A stretch of 64,000 bases of DNA from Mesorhizobium_K quangtriensis (GTDB lineage: Bacteria > Pseudomonadota > Alphaproteobacteria > Rhizobiales > Rhizobiaceae), in NCBI RefSeq assembly GCF_040081925.1, contig NZ_JBEBMF010000001.1, positions 1,302,001-1,366,000 on the forward strand. The letters are read 5' to 3'. The position numbers and the translations under genes were made by a program. The notes under the pieces were generated by a model that was given only the letters and a program-made list of their open reading frames with translations, did not search any database and was not told the origin of the DNA. Every line of letters starts with the position of its first letter. The first letter of the stretch is position 1. Below, one piece after another: positions 1 through 8,502 of the stretch.

Positions 1-340
1 TTTCGATCAGCGCGGCAAGAAAACCGGAAGCGGGCGGCATCTTGTTCTTGTGCTTTTTCTCGAACAGCTCAACACAGGCCGAGATCACGCCGTCGGTTTT
101 GTCAGCATTGTTGTCAATCTTCCTCTGGAATGCCGTTTCAAACTCCTCGATGTGATGCGCGACGATCGCTTCCAGAAGTTTTTGCTTGGTCGGAAAATTG
201 TAGAGCAGTCCGCCTTTGGACACACCGGCGCGCTGCGCTACTGCGTCGAGCGAGACATGCCCCGGGCCGACTTCCTTGGAGAGTTCGACGGCAGCAGCCA
301 CGATCTTGTCGCGCGAACTCGGTCTGCCAGGTGGTGCCAT
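1..340 (-). CDS. TetR/AcrR family transcriptional regulator, C-terminus outside the window
   Basis: The visible 113 residues carry a TetR-type N-terminal helix-turn-helix: a DKIVAAAVELSKE first helix, then DAVAQRAGVSKGGLLYNFPT as recognition helix and a KQKLLEAIV continuation. The rest of the ligand-binding domain runs off the left edge. The start is the ATG at 340, which gives the usual MAPPGRPSSR-type basic lead-in. It is divergent from the RND efflux operon, and a perfect palindrome lies in the 137-base gap, so it is most likely the local repressor of that pump. Family assignment is firm; the ligand is unknown. Confidence 0.93.
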   Translation of the reverse strand, partial: MAPPGRPSSRDKIVAAAVELSKEVGPGHVSLDAVAQRAGVSKGGLLYNFPTKQKLLEAIVAHHIEEFETAFQRKIDNNADKTDGVISACVELFEKKHKNKMPPASGFLAALIE

Positions 341-370
341 TGCAATCCTCCGAGATCACCCTAGCGCGGA

Positions 371-400
371 TTGACAATACCGTCCAGACGGTACAGTAAT
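371..400 (+). promoter_or_regulatory. Probable TetR operator overlapping the efflux-pump promoter region
   Basis: Positions 378-393 read TACCGTCCAGACGGTA, a perfect inverted repeat with 7-base arms and a 2-base centre. A TTGACA hexamer at 371-376 on the plus strand is a good -35 candidate directly before it, so a bound dimer would block the efflux promoter and possibly the repressor's own. The palindrome and hexamer are seen; the regulatory role is inferred from the TetR/pump arrangement. No clear -10 stands out. Confidence 0.7.
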
Positions 401-477
401 TAAGATCGTATATAAGGCCCGACCGGTTCGTCGGCACACACCTCAACCCTCGCAGCAATCATTCTCCGGCTGGAATC

Positions 478-1623
478 ATGATCCTCCGCTTTATCATCGC
501 CTTTGTGCTCGTCGTTCTCGTCTGCGGCGGCATCGTCGGCTTCAACATGTTTCGCGACCAGGCGATCGAGCAGTTTTTCGCCAACATGCCCGTCGCGCCG
601 ATAACGGTTTCCACTGTGGAGGTTCAGCCGATCGAGTGGACGCCCGGCATAGGAGCGATCGGCACGGTCGCCGCTGCCCAGGGCGTTGACCTGACGGTCG
701 AGGCCGCAGGTATCGTCAAGGCCATCAATTTCAAGTCGAACCAGCATGTCGAGCGGGGTGATATCCTCGTGCAACTGGATGATGGCGTGCAGCGCGCCGA
801 TCTTGATGCGGCAAAGACGCAGGCCACGCTTGACCAGCAGCGGCTGGACCGGGCGCTGGCGTTGCAGAAGCGGGGTGTTGGATCGGACGTGGCCGTCGAC
901 GAGGCGCGGGCGGCGTCACAGGCTTCGGCCTCGCAGGTCGATCGCCTTCAGGCGGTTCTCGACCAGCGCCAGTTGACGGCTCCTTTCAGAGGCACCATCG
1001 GCATTCCTCGCATTGAAGTCGGGCAATACCTGCCAGCGTCGCAGACGGTGGCGACCTTGCAGGACCTCGACACGATGCGCGTCGATTTTTCGATCCCCGA
1101 ACAGCAGCTTTCGCTGCTGCAGATCGGGCAGCCGGTGCGCTTTGGCGTGACAGAGGAGGCGATGGACTTTTCCGGCTCGGTGACTGGCATCGATCCCAAG
1201 GTCGATCCGGCAACGCGCCTCCTCGCTGTGCGTGCGGAAATCGGGAACCCACAAGGTCTGCTAAGTCCGGGACAGTATCTCCGGGTGCGCGTCGAACTGC
1301 CGGTCGAGCCCGACGTGATCGCCCTGCCGCAGACGGCTTTGGTCGCCAGCCTCTATGGCGACTACATCTATGTCATCCGCGAAGCCGAGCCAAAGGAAGG
1401 CGCACCCGCACAGGCCGAGGGAAGCGCGCCCACTCTGGTTGCGAAGCAGGTCTTCGTGAAACCCGGCCGCCGGAGCCAGGGGCGCATTGAGATAGCGCAG
1501 GGCGTGAACGCCGGCGATCAGGTTGTCACGGCCGGACAGAACCGTCTCTCCAACGGCTCGGTCGTCGTCATCGACAACACCATCGATCCGTCACGTCCGA
1601 CAGGAGCGGCGATGCTGCCATGA
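478..1623 (+). CDS. RND efflux periplasmic adaptor (membrane fusion protein)
   Basis: This 381-residue protein begins with one membrane anchor (about residues 2-24, ILRFIIAFVLVVLVCGGIVG). A biotinyl-lipoyl-like half-motif (VEAAGIVKAINFKSNQHVERGDILVQLDD), a coiled-coil hairpin rich in Q, R and D (about 100-165) and the beta-barrel/membrane-proximal region follow. That is the standard layout of HlyD/AcrA-family adaptors linking an inner-membrane RND pump to an outer-membrane channel. Its stop overlaps the start of the pump gene by four bases (ATGA), showing translational coupling. No outer-membrane factor gene is present in the window, so the pump may share a TolC-type channel encoded elsewhere. 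Confidence 0.93.
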   Translation: MILRFIIAFVLVVLVCGGIVGFNMFRDQAIEQFFANMPVAPITVSTVEVQPIEWTPGIGAIGTVAAAQGVDLTVEAAGIVKAINFKSNQHVERGDILVQLDDGVQRADLDAAKTQATLDQQRLDRALALQKRGVGSDVAVDEARAASQASASQVDRLQAVLDQRQLTAPFRGTIGIPRIEVGQYLPASQTVATLQDLDTMRVDFSIPEQQLSLLQIGQPVRFGVTEEAMDFSGSVTGIDPKVDPATRLLAVRAEIGNPQGLLSPGQYLRVRVELPVEPDVIALPQTALVASLYGDYIYVIREAEPKEGAPAQAEGSAPTLVAKQVFVKPGRRSQGRIEIAQGVNAGDQVVTAGQNRLSNGSVVVIDNTIDPSRPTGAAMLP

Positions 1624-4600
1624 GTCCGTCAGACCTCTTCATCCGTCGACCGGTGCTGTCGACGGTCCTTGCCTTCATGATCCTGCTCCTGGGTTTTCAG
1701 GGTTTGTTCAACTTGACGGTGCGACAATATCCGGAAGTGGAGGAGACCGTTGTCACCATCACGACGGCCTATCCGGGAGCCAGCGCCGATCTCATACAGG
1801 GCTTCGTCACGTCGCCAATCGCGGCCGCCGTCGCGACAACCGAAAACATCGACTACGTGACATCCCAGAGCCGGCCCTCGGTCAGCGTCGTCACCGTGCA
1901 GATGGAACTCGGTTCCGACCCTGACGCCGCGCTGACCGAAGTCATGTCCAAGGTTCAGCAGGTGCGCAGTCAACTGCCGACCGACGCTGAGGACCCGACG
2001 ATCGTCAAAGGCACCGGCATGCAGTTCGCCATCATGTATCTGGCGATGCAGAACCCCAACATGACTGCCGAGCAGTTGACCGAATATATCGAGCGCGTCA
2101 TCAGACCACGTCTTTCGACGGTCGAGGGCGTCGCCGAGGTCCAGGTGCTTGGCGCGCAGAAATATTCCATGCGCATCTGGATCGACCCTATCCGTCTGGC
2201 GGCGCGCGGCATGACCGCCGCCGAGGTGCTCGCCTCCCTCCGGGCCGCGAATTTCCTTTCCGCGCCAGGCAAGACCAAGAACGAATACGTCACCTATTCC
2301 GTCACCATGCAGTCGACATTGCAGACGCCCGAAAGCTTCGGCGAACTGCCGCTGAAGTCGCAGGACGGAAAAGTAGTCCGGCTGCGCGAGATCGCCGATG
2401 TCGAACTGGCGGCCGAAAGCACCGACACCGTCGTCAAATTCAACGGCGAGCCGGGCACGTTCATAGGCATTTTCCCGACACCTTCCGCAAACCCGCTCGA
2501 CACTGCTGCGGCCGTGATCGCCGAGTTGCCGGCGGTGCAGGCTTCGTTGCCGGAGGGGATGACCATCACGCTCGTCTACGACTCGACCGAGACGATCAGC
2601 GCCTCCATCGAGGAAGTGTTCAAGACGATCGGCGAGGCAGTCGCAATCGTTGTCGTGATCATCCTGCTGTTCCTCGGCTCGTTCCGCTCGGTGCTGATGC
2701 CGATCGTGACCATTCCGCTGTCACTGATCGGCGTCTGTTTCATCCTGTTTGCCGTCGGCTATTCCATCAACCTGCTGACCCTGCTCGCCATGGTGCTTGC
2801 GATCGGTCTGGTGGTCGACGACGCCATTGTCGTGGTGGAAAACATCCAGCGCCATATCGAGGAAGGCATGTCGCCGATGCAGGCGGCCTTCAAGGGTATG
2901 CGGGAGATCTTCGGGCCGGTCGTAGCGATGACGATCACACTGGCTGCCGTCTTCGCGCCGCTCGCCTTTACGGCGGGCCTGACAGGCTCGCTGTTCCGCG
3001 AATTTGCGCTGACGCTCGCCGGTGCGGTCGTCATCTCCGGTCTCGTCGCCGTGACGATCACGCCGATGATGTCGGCGCGCATCCTCAAGGGAGGCGAGCC
3101 CGGTCGGTTCCAGCGCATCGTCGACCGGACCTTCGAGCGCGTGGCAAACCGCTACGAGCGCCTCGTCAAGGGTTCGCTCAAATACCGGCCGGTCACGCTC
3201 ATGGTCGTCGTCGCTCTCGTTTCCGTAACGGGCTTCATGTTCATGAAGACCTCGGGCGAGCTTGCTCCGGAGGAGGACTCCGGCGCGCTGTTCTCGCTGG
3301 TCACCGCGCCCCGATATGCGACCTCGAAATACACCGGCATGTATTCCGACCAGATGATGGAGTTGACCAAGGACATCGAGGAGCTGAAAGCCTATTTCAC
3401 CATCGTCGGCTTCGGCGGCCAGACCAACAGCGGCATTGCGCTCTGGTCCTTCAAGGACTGGGCGGACCGTGAGCGGTCCCAGAAGGAACTGCAGCAGGAT
3501 ATCCAGGGCAGGCTTTCCAAGGTGGCGGGCGTTCAGGCGCTCGTATTCGCGCCTCCGTCGCTGCCTGGCGCCGGTGGCGGCCTGCCGATCTCGATGGTGA
3601 TCCAGTCCACCAGCGATCCGAGCCAGGTCTTCGAGGTGGCCGAGGAAATCAAGCAGAAGGCGCAGGCGTCAGGACGGTTCATCATCGTCCAGAACTCGCT
3701 TGCCTTCGATGCGCCTCAGGTCACGGTGACCATCGACCGCGACCGGGCAGCCGCGCTCAACCTGCCGATCAGCGACATCGGCGCGACGCTCAACCTTCTG
3801 GTTGGCGGCGCGGCGGTCGCGCAGTTCGACCGCGACTCCAACAGCTACGACGTCATCATGCAGGTGCCGGAGCATATCCGGAATAATCCCGAGAGCCTGG
3901 GCAACTACTATGTGCGCTCGGTGACCGGGGACATGGTGCCGCTGTCGGCAGTGGTGACGCTCTCTACCAACGCTTCTCCGGCGGCCATCGAGCAGTTCAA
4001 CCAGTTGAATTCGGCGACCATCACCGCCCTACCTCTGCCGGGCGTAACGACCGGCGACGGATTGCAGGTGATCGAGGAGATAGCGCGGCCGTTGCTGCCT
4101 GCGGGTTTCTTCATCGACTACTCGGGCCAGTCGCGGCTGGAGCAGGAGCAGGGCAATACAATCCTCATCGCCTTCCTTGCCGCTGTCGTCGTCATCTATC
4201 TGGTGCTGGCGGCGCAGTTCGAGAGTTTCCGCGACCCGTTCATCATCATGATGTCGGTTCCGCTCTCGATCTTCGGCGCGATCCTGCCGTTGAACATCGG
4301 TCTCGGGACGCTGAACATCTATACTCAGGTGGGCTTGATCACTCTTATCGGCCTGATCACCAAGCACGGCATTCTGATGGTCGAATTCGCCAACCAGTTG
4401 CGAGAGGAACAAGGCCTGTCCCGGCTCGACGCGATCATTGCCTCGGCCAAGGTGCGCCTGCGCCCGATCCTGATGACGACGGCGGCCATGGCGCTCGGCG
4501 TGGTGCCGCTGATCATCGCCCAGGGCGCCGGCTCCGCCGCCCGCTACTCGATGGGACTGGTGATCTTCTCGGGCATCCTGATCGGTACGGTATTCACGCT

Positions 4601-4694
4601 GTTTGTGGTGCCGATGTTCTACACGCTCATCTCGCGCAAGGAACTGGCTCCACATGCCGAATTGCCGGTGGCGGAACCTACGCCGGCGCACTGA
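1620..4694 (+). CDS. RND multidrug efflux inner-membrane transporter (HAE1/AcrB type)
   Basis: At 1024 residues this is full length for the family (1,020-1,050). It opens with SPSDLFIRRPVLSTVLAFMI, the usual RND amphipathic lead and first helix. The proton-relay residues are intact: the double aspartate in LVVDDAIVVVENI (about D400/D401) and the lysine in LIGLITKHGIL (about K915). Two large periplasmic loops (about 35-330 and 560-860) are present. It is a proton antiporter that extrudes lipophilic compounds. Substrates cannot be read from sequence, and the single-transporter form suggests a homotrimer. Probably repressed by the divergent TetR protein. Confidence 0.95.
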   Translation: MSPSDLFIRRPVLSTVLAFMILLLGFQGLFNLTVRQYPEVEETVVTITTAYPGASADLIQGFVTSPIAAAVATTENIDYVTSQSRPSVSVVTVQMELGSDPDAALTEVMSKVQQVRSQLPTDAEDPTIVKGTGMQFAIMYLAMQNPNMTAEQLTEYIERVIRPRLSTVEGVAEVQVLGAQKYSMRIWIDPIRLAARGMTAAEVLASLRAANFLSAPGKTKNEYVTYSVTMQSTLQTPESFGELPLKSQDGKVVRLREIADVELAAESTDTVVKFNGEPGTFIGIFPTPSANPLDTAAAVIAELPAVQASLPEGMTITLVYDSTETISASIEEVFKTIGEAVAIVVVIILLFLGSFRSVLMPIVTIPLSLIGVCFILFAVGYSINLLTLLAMVLAIGLVVDDAIVVVENIQRHIEEGMSPMQAAFKGMREIFGPVVAMTITLAAVFAPLAFTAGLTGSLFREFALTLAGAVVISGLVAVTITPMMSARILKGGEPGRFQRIVDRTFERVANRYERLVKGSLKYRPVTLMVVVALVSVTGFMFMKTSGELAPEEDSGALFSLVTAPRYATSKYTGMYSDQMMELTKDIEELKAYFTIVGFGGQTNSGIALWSFKDWADRERSQKELQQDIQGRLSKVAGVQALVFAPPSLPGAGGGLPISMVIQSTSDPSQVFEVAEEIKQKAQASGRFIIVQNSLAFDAPQVTVTIDRDRAAALNLPISDIGATLNLLVGGAAVAQFDRDSNSYDVIMQVPEHIRNNPESLGNYYVRSVTGDMVPLSAVVTLSTNASPAAIEQFNQLNSATITALPLPGVTTGDGLQVIEEIARPLLPAGFFIDYSGQSRLEQEQGNTILIAFLAAVVVIYLVLAAQFESFRDPFIIMMSVPLSIFGAILPLNIGLGTLNIYTQVGLITLIGLITKHGILMVEFANQLREEQGLSRLDAIIASAKVRLRPILMTTAAMALGVVPLIIAQGAGSAARYSMGLVIFSGILIGTVFTLFVVPMFYTLISRKELAPHAELPVAEPTPAH

Positions 4695-4695
4695 C

Positions 4696-4723
4696 AAAAG
4701 GCGGCTGCGAGGCCGCCTTTTTT
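4696..4723. terminator. Bidirectional rho-independent terminator between converging genes
   Basis: AAAAGGCGGC, a short TGCGAG loop and GCCGCCTTTTTT form a strong stem flanked by A and T tracts, so it can act in both directions. It follows the RND transporter stop by one base, and its right end overlaps the TAA stop of the converging DhaK gene, so it serves two operons in under 30 bases. Confidence 0.88.
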
Positions 4724-5705
4724 ACATGCCCCAGCGAAGCGCCGCCGTATGCACCGGCGCATCCCACAGCCGCAAAGTTTCGTCGTCCAGCATGGTCAGT
4801 GTGATAGAGCAGCCTGCCATGTCGAGCGAGGTCACGTAGGAGCCAACAAGCGAGCGCGCAATCGATACGCCGTGCTTCTCCAGAAGCCTGCGGGCGCTGT
4901 TGTACATCAAATAGAGTTCCATCGACGGCGTTCCGCCGAAACCATTGACGAAGAGCAGCGCATTGCCTCTGGCACTGCCGAGATCGCCGACTATTGCCGC
5001 GCAGATTTCCTCCGCGATGGCGTCCGCGCTCTTGAGCGTGTCGCGCCTGCGGCCCGGCTCGCCATGAATGCCGACGCCGAATTCCATTTCATTGTCGCCG
5101 ATGTCGAAAGTCGGCTTTCCTGCCGCCGGCACAGTGCAGGAGGTCAGCGCCACGCCCATCGAGCGCGTTGAACGGTTCACGCGGTCGCCGAGCGTCTTTA
5201 GATCTTCGAGCTTGCGACCTTCCTCGGCGGCGGCCCCGACGATCTTTTCAACGACAAGCGTCCCCGCCACGCCGCGCCGGCCGGTCGTGAAGAGCGAGTC
5301 TTCCACCGCAACGTCGTCATTCGTGACGACCTGCAGCACGCCGTCGGACATTTCAGCCGCCATGTCGAAGTTCATGACATCGCCTTCGTAGTTCTTGACG
5401 ATGAAGAGGCATCCGGCGCCCGTATCCACTTCGGCAGCCGCCTCCAGCATCTGGTCCGGCGTCGGCGAGGTGAAGACCTGTCCGGGGCAGGCGGCGTCAA
5501 GCATGCCGTACCCGACCAGCCCACCATGCAGAGGCTCATGCCCGGACCCACCGCCGGAGATCAGCGCCACCTTGCCGGGCTTCAGCACCTTGCGCCGGAT
5601 GAATTTGTGGCCGCCACCGAGCATCACGATGTCGGAATGGGCGGCCGCGAATCCGTCCAGGCTTTCGGTCAGGACGTCATCGACCGCGTTGATGAACTTC
5701 TTCAT
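4722..5705 (-). CDS. dhaK: Dihydroxyacetone kinase subunit DhaK
   Basis: The substrate-binding subunit of PTS-type dihydroxyacetone kinase. It holds dihydroxyacetone as a hemiaminal on a histidine while DhaL-ADP/ATP phosphorylates it. Key residues match E. coli DhaK: GGGSGHEP with His56, Asp109 in NYEGDVMNFD, and the covalent-binding histidine (His214) in GIHGEPG. Length is 327 residues, slightly shorter than the E. coli protein. It is the last gene of the operon, 48 bases after the preceding unknown gene, and ends in a shared terminator. With DhaL, DhaM, HPr and enzyme I upstream, the whole phosphoryl chain from PEP is encoded here. Confidence 0.95.
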   Translation of the reverse strand: MKKFINAVDDVLTESLDGFAAAHSDIVMLGGGHKFIRRKVLKPGKVALISGGGSGHEPLHGGLVGYGMLDAACPGQVFTSPTPDQMLEAAAEVDTGAGCLFIVKNYEGDVMNFDMAAEMSDGVLQVVTNDDVAVEDSLFTTGRRGVAGTLVVEKIVGAAAEEGRKLEDLKTLGDRVNRSTRSMGVALTSCTVPAAGKPTFDIGDNEMEFGVGIHGEPGRRRDTLKSADAIAEEICAAIVGDLGSARGNALLFVNGFGGTPSMELYLMYNSARRLLEKHGVSIARSLVGSYVTSLDMAGCSITLTMLDDETLRLWDAPVHTAALRWGM

Positions 5706-5753
5706 GCTTCTCCTCCCGCTGGCCGCGTCCGGCCCCTCAGCCGGTCGGGCATG

Positions 5754-6188
5754 CTATCCGCCTTTGCCGGTTATGCTCGTTATTCTTTGGATGAAATCGT
5801 TGATGGCGCGATCGAGCGCCGCGTTCTGCTTGGGGTCGCCGAGGTCCGGGACGACAAGCGATACGTGGCGCGTACGCCGCAACTCGCCGTTAGCCGTCGC
5901 TTTGCCCGGATGAGCCACACGGTAGGCCGCCAGAAACGCATCACGCTCCTGGGGACTGAAGTGGCAGACGGAAAAGATCGCCGGCAGGTGCTTGGCCGGG
6001 ATCGGCGTCGAGTAGGTTGGGCTGGTGATCTGCGTGACAAAGCTGCGGTGCTTGCCAAGCGCATCCGCAAGTCGCTGACGGGTTCCGGACGGACGCTGTT
6101 CGATCACCGTGGACAGCATGTCCTTGTAGCCCTGGATCGCGGTCTCGACATCAGGCGGGGCAGGGGTCTGCTTGGGTTGCCTGGCCAT
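5754..6188 (-). CDS. Conserved-looking protein of unknown function inside the dihydroxyacetone kinase operon
   Basis: 144 residues, soluble, no signal peptide. I do not recognise the family with confidence. The middle (about 34-90) reads GTRQRLADALGKHRSFVTQI and PIPAKHLPAIFSVCHFSPQE, which resembles a helix-turn-helix of the Cro/XRE kind followed by a helical stretch. The C-terminus (VVPDLGDPKQNAALDRAIND) could be a dimerisation helix. Its start directly abuts the stop of the enzyme I gene and it precedes dhaK, so it is co-expressed with the kinase. A role in sensing or regulation of the pathway is a guess from the HTH-like region and context. Confidence 0.7.
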   Translation of the reverse strand: MARQPKQTPAPPDVETAIQGYKDMLSTVIEQRPSGTRQRLADALGKHRSFVTQITSPTYSTPIPAKHLPAIFSVCHFSPQERDAFLAAYRVAHPGKATANGELRRTRHVSLVVPDLGDPKQNAALDRAINDFIQRITSITGKGG

Positions 6189-7808
6189 CTATGCCTCGGC
6201 TTCCGCGATGGCTGCCTTTGCTAATGCGAGTTGCGCGGGCACGACGGAGAGGTCGCGAAGACCTGCCTTCAAAAGATATGGGATGGAAGCCGGATTGCCG
6301 CCTGCGTCGCCGCACAGGCTGACGGGAATGGAATGCTCGCGCCCGAAAGTCGCGACCGCCTCGATCAGCCGTAGCACCGCCGGGTTTGTGACGGAGTTGA
6401 GGGCGGCGACGGCTGCATTGTCCCGCGCCGCCGCCATCACATACTGCGTCAGGTCGTTCGAGCCGATCGAAAAAAAAGCCGCTTTGGCGAAGAGTTCGGG
6501 CGCGATCGCAGCAGATGGAACCTCCACCATGATGCCAAGCGGCGGCTGCTTGTGGGCAATGCCTGCGGCGGTCAACGCACGAGCCTCTTCCGCAAACAGC
6601 GCTGTGGCGCGCTCATATTCTTCCGGCACGGCGATCATCGGGAACATCACCTTCAGATTGCCGCGGGCCGCGGCCCTGAGCAATGCACGAATCTGGATGC
6701 GAAAGATGTCCGGGCGAGCCAGCGAAAGACGGATGCCGCGCAGGCCGAGAAACGGGTTTCCTTCGTCGACCGTGAACCCCGGAACCGGCTTGTCGCCGCC
6801 GGCGTCGACGGTGCGGATCGTCACAGGTTTTCCATCCGCCCATTCGAGCACCTTGCGATAGGCCCTGTACTGCGTGTCCTCGTCGGGCAGGCCGCCCGGC
6901 TTGCCGAACAGGAACTCGGTCCTCATCAAGCCGACGCCGTCGCACGTCGCGATGTCGATGCTGTCGACATCGGCGGGATCGGCGATGTTCACCTGCACGC
7001 GCACCGGCGTACCACTCGCGGTGACGGCGGGTTTCCTGAGATAGTCCTGCGCCTTTCGCCGCCGGCCGATAAAGGCCTCCGCTGATGATTGAAACAGTTC
7101 GACGCTGTCGCCGGCGGCTCCGAGCAGCAACGTTCCGTGTTCTGCATCCAGCAGCGCAATGCCGTCTTGATCCGGAAGCGGACCAAGCCCGACAACCATG
7201 GGCACGCCGCGCGAGCGCGCCAGCATCGCCACATGGCTTGCCGAACTGCCGGCGCTGAGCGCGATGCCGCCCCCTTGCGTCCAGTCAGTGGCAAGAAATC
7301 GCGTCGGTGCGATATCGCTGCCAGTCAGGATCGCGCCGGGCGGAGCAGACACACTGTCGCTTGAAGTCAGCGCGTCGAGCACCTGCTGGCGGATATCCTT
7401 GAGGTCTGCGGCCCGGGCACGGAAATAATCGTCCTCAGAAGCCTCATAGCCTGCAATCTCATTGGCCAGCGCGTCACTCCATGCCTCGTCCGCCGCTGCA
7501 CCTTGCTCTATCGCTGCAAGAGCCGGGTTGGAAAGCGAGTCATCGGCAAGCATGGCAAGCTGGAATTCCAGCATGTCCGCAGCCTCGCCGGCGGCGGATG
7601 CGACTAGTTCGGCTAGCCGTTCGGTAGCCTTCGCGATGGCGGCCTTGAGCGTCTCTGTTTCGATGGCAGGCGATGCGCTCGTCACATATTTCGCCGACGG
7701 TGCTTCAAATCTGAAAAGCGGCCCATGGGCATACCCTGCCGACGCCGAAATTCCCGTGAAGCGCAGCTCCGACTCTGCCGACGAAATCCTGTCAGGCCGT
7801 CCGTGCAT
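6189..7808 (-). CDS. ptsI: PTS enzyme I (phosphoenolpyruvate-protein phosphotransferase)
   Basis: It autophosphorylates from PEP and passes the phosphate to HPr. The phospho-histidine lies in GSSASHVAMLARSRGVPMVVG (His192 counted from the chosen start), followed by GVGLMRTEFLF, GGDKPVPGF, GIMVEVPSAA, the SIGSNDLTQY signature and the C-terminal active-site cysteine (about Cys499) in VSLCGDAGGNP. No GAF domain precedes it, so it is a classical EI and not the nitrogen-PTS PtsP. I chose the ATG at 7808 because GAGGGCGATGTTC places a good Shine-Dalgarno nine bases upstream. ATGs at 7814 and 7835 are in frame. It overlaps the HPr gene end. About 539 residues, against 575 in E. coli. Confidence 0.93.
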   Translation of the reverse strand: MHGRPDRISSAESELRFTGISASAGYAHGPLFRFEAPSAKYVTSASPAIETETLKAAIAKATERLAELVASAAGEAADMLEFQLAMLADDSLSNPALAAIEQGAAADEAWSDALANEIAGYEASEDDYFRARAADLKDIRQQVLDALTSSDSVSAPPGAILTGSDIAPTRFLATDWTQGGGIALSAGSSASHVAMLARSRGVPMVVGLGPLPDQDGIALLDAEHGTLLLGAAGDSVELFQSSAEAFIGRRRKAQDYLRKPAVTASGTPVRVQVNIADPADVDSIDIATCDGVGLMRTEFLFGKPGGLPDEDTQYRAYRKVLEWADGKPVTIRTVDAGGDKPVPGFTVDEGNPFLGLRGIRLSLARPDIFRIQIRALLRAAARGNLKVMFPMIAVPEEYERATALFAEEARALTAAGIAHKQPPLGIMVEVPSAAIAPELFAKAAFFSIGSNDLTQYVMAAARDNAAVAALNSVTNPAVLRLIEAVATFGREHSIPVSLCGDAGGNPASIPYLLKAGLRDLSVVPAQLALAKAAIAEAEA

Positions 7809-8103
7809 GAACATCGCCCTCGGCGGCCTCGTCAAAGTCGCGCGTCACCAGCGCGACTAGCGCATCAACGGCGTCGGACGCGCCCTCGCCGCTGGCGCGC
7901 AGATGAAGCACGGTCCCCTTCGGCGCCTTGGCGGCCATGACTTTCACGATCGACTTGGCGTCGATCCACGGACCGTCTTCCGCCAGCGCCATCTCGATCG
8001 TCGCAGGAAATGTTTTGGCCAGCTTCGTGAACTTGACGGACGGGCGCGCATGTAGCCCGACCGCGTGGGTAATCTCGACCTTCGCTGATGCTGTCGCCGA
8101 CAT
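7792..8103 (-). CDS. HPr family phosphocarrier protein
   Basis: 103 residues with the HPr active site in HAVGLHARPSVKF (His18) and a serine in DAKSIVKVM (Ser51) where HPr kinase would act in other HPr proteins. It relays phosphate from the adjacent enzyme I to the EIIA-like DhaM. It is some 15 residues longer than a minimal HPr because of a C-terminal tail (RDFDEAAEGDVHARTA). A GAGGA Shine-Dalgarno lies six bases upstream of the ATG. The gene sits nine bases after dhaM and overlaps the start of the enzyme I gene. In E. coli these domains are fused onto DhaM; here they are separate. Confidence 0.93.
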   Translation of the reverse strand: MSATASAKVEITHAVGLHARPSVKFTKLAKTFPATIEMALAEDGPWIDAKSIVKVMAAKAPKGTVLHLRASGEGASDAVDALVALVTRDFDEAAEGDVHARTA

Positions 8104-8112
8104 GATCGATCC

Positions 8113-8502
8113 TCAGGCCGGCGCGAGTTCGTGCGCGGTCGCTACGACTTCCTTCAGCGACGCGCCACCCGAGGCTTCGGTCGCCGCCATGACGGCGCCC
8201 TCCACGATCGGCGCATTGCAGATCACGATCCGGGAACTTCTCGGTTCGCCGATCATCTCGACCGCCATTTCGCTGTTGGTCTCGGCACCGCCGAGGTCAA
8301 CCAGGATGGCGACGCCCGCGTCAGACCATGCGCGGTCGATCGCTTCCATGATGTCGCCGACCTGCGTGCCGAGCCCGCCATCGGCATTGCCGCCGCACCA
8401 GGCGAGCGGCACTTCCTCCCCCACCATCTGGCGCACCATGTCGGCGGTGCCCTCGGCGACCTTGGACGAGTGCGAGACGATGACGATGCCGACATTCTTC
8501 AT
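8113..8502 (-). CDS. dhaM: DhaM, EIIA-Man-like phosphotransfer subunit of dihydroxyacetone kinase (single domain)
   Basis: 129 residues covering only the EIIA(Man)-like fold. The phospho-accepting histidine is in GIVIVSHSSKVAEGTADMVRQM (His11). It takes phosphate from HPr and rephosphorylates the ADP bound in DhaL. E. coli DhaM is about 470 residues because it also carries HPr and partial EI domains. The short form here is matched by free-standing HPr and EI genes immediately downstream. Its start overlaps the dhaL stop by four bases (ATGA), showing tight coupling. Confidence 0.94.
   Translation of the reverse strand: MKNVGIVIVSHSSKVAEGTADMVRQMVGEEVPLAWCGGNADGGLGTQVGDIMEAIDRAWSDAGVAILVDLGGAETNSEMAVEMIGEPRSSRIVICNAPIVEGAVMAATEASGGASLKEVVATAHELAPA

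Noticed and set aside
6189..7808. Enzyme I as nitrogen-PTS PtsP
   Set aside because: No N-terminal GAF domain, and the gene lies among dihydroxyacetone kinase genes.
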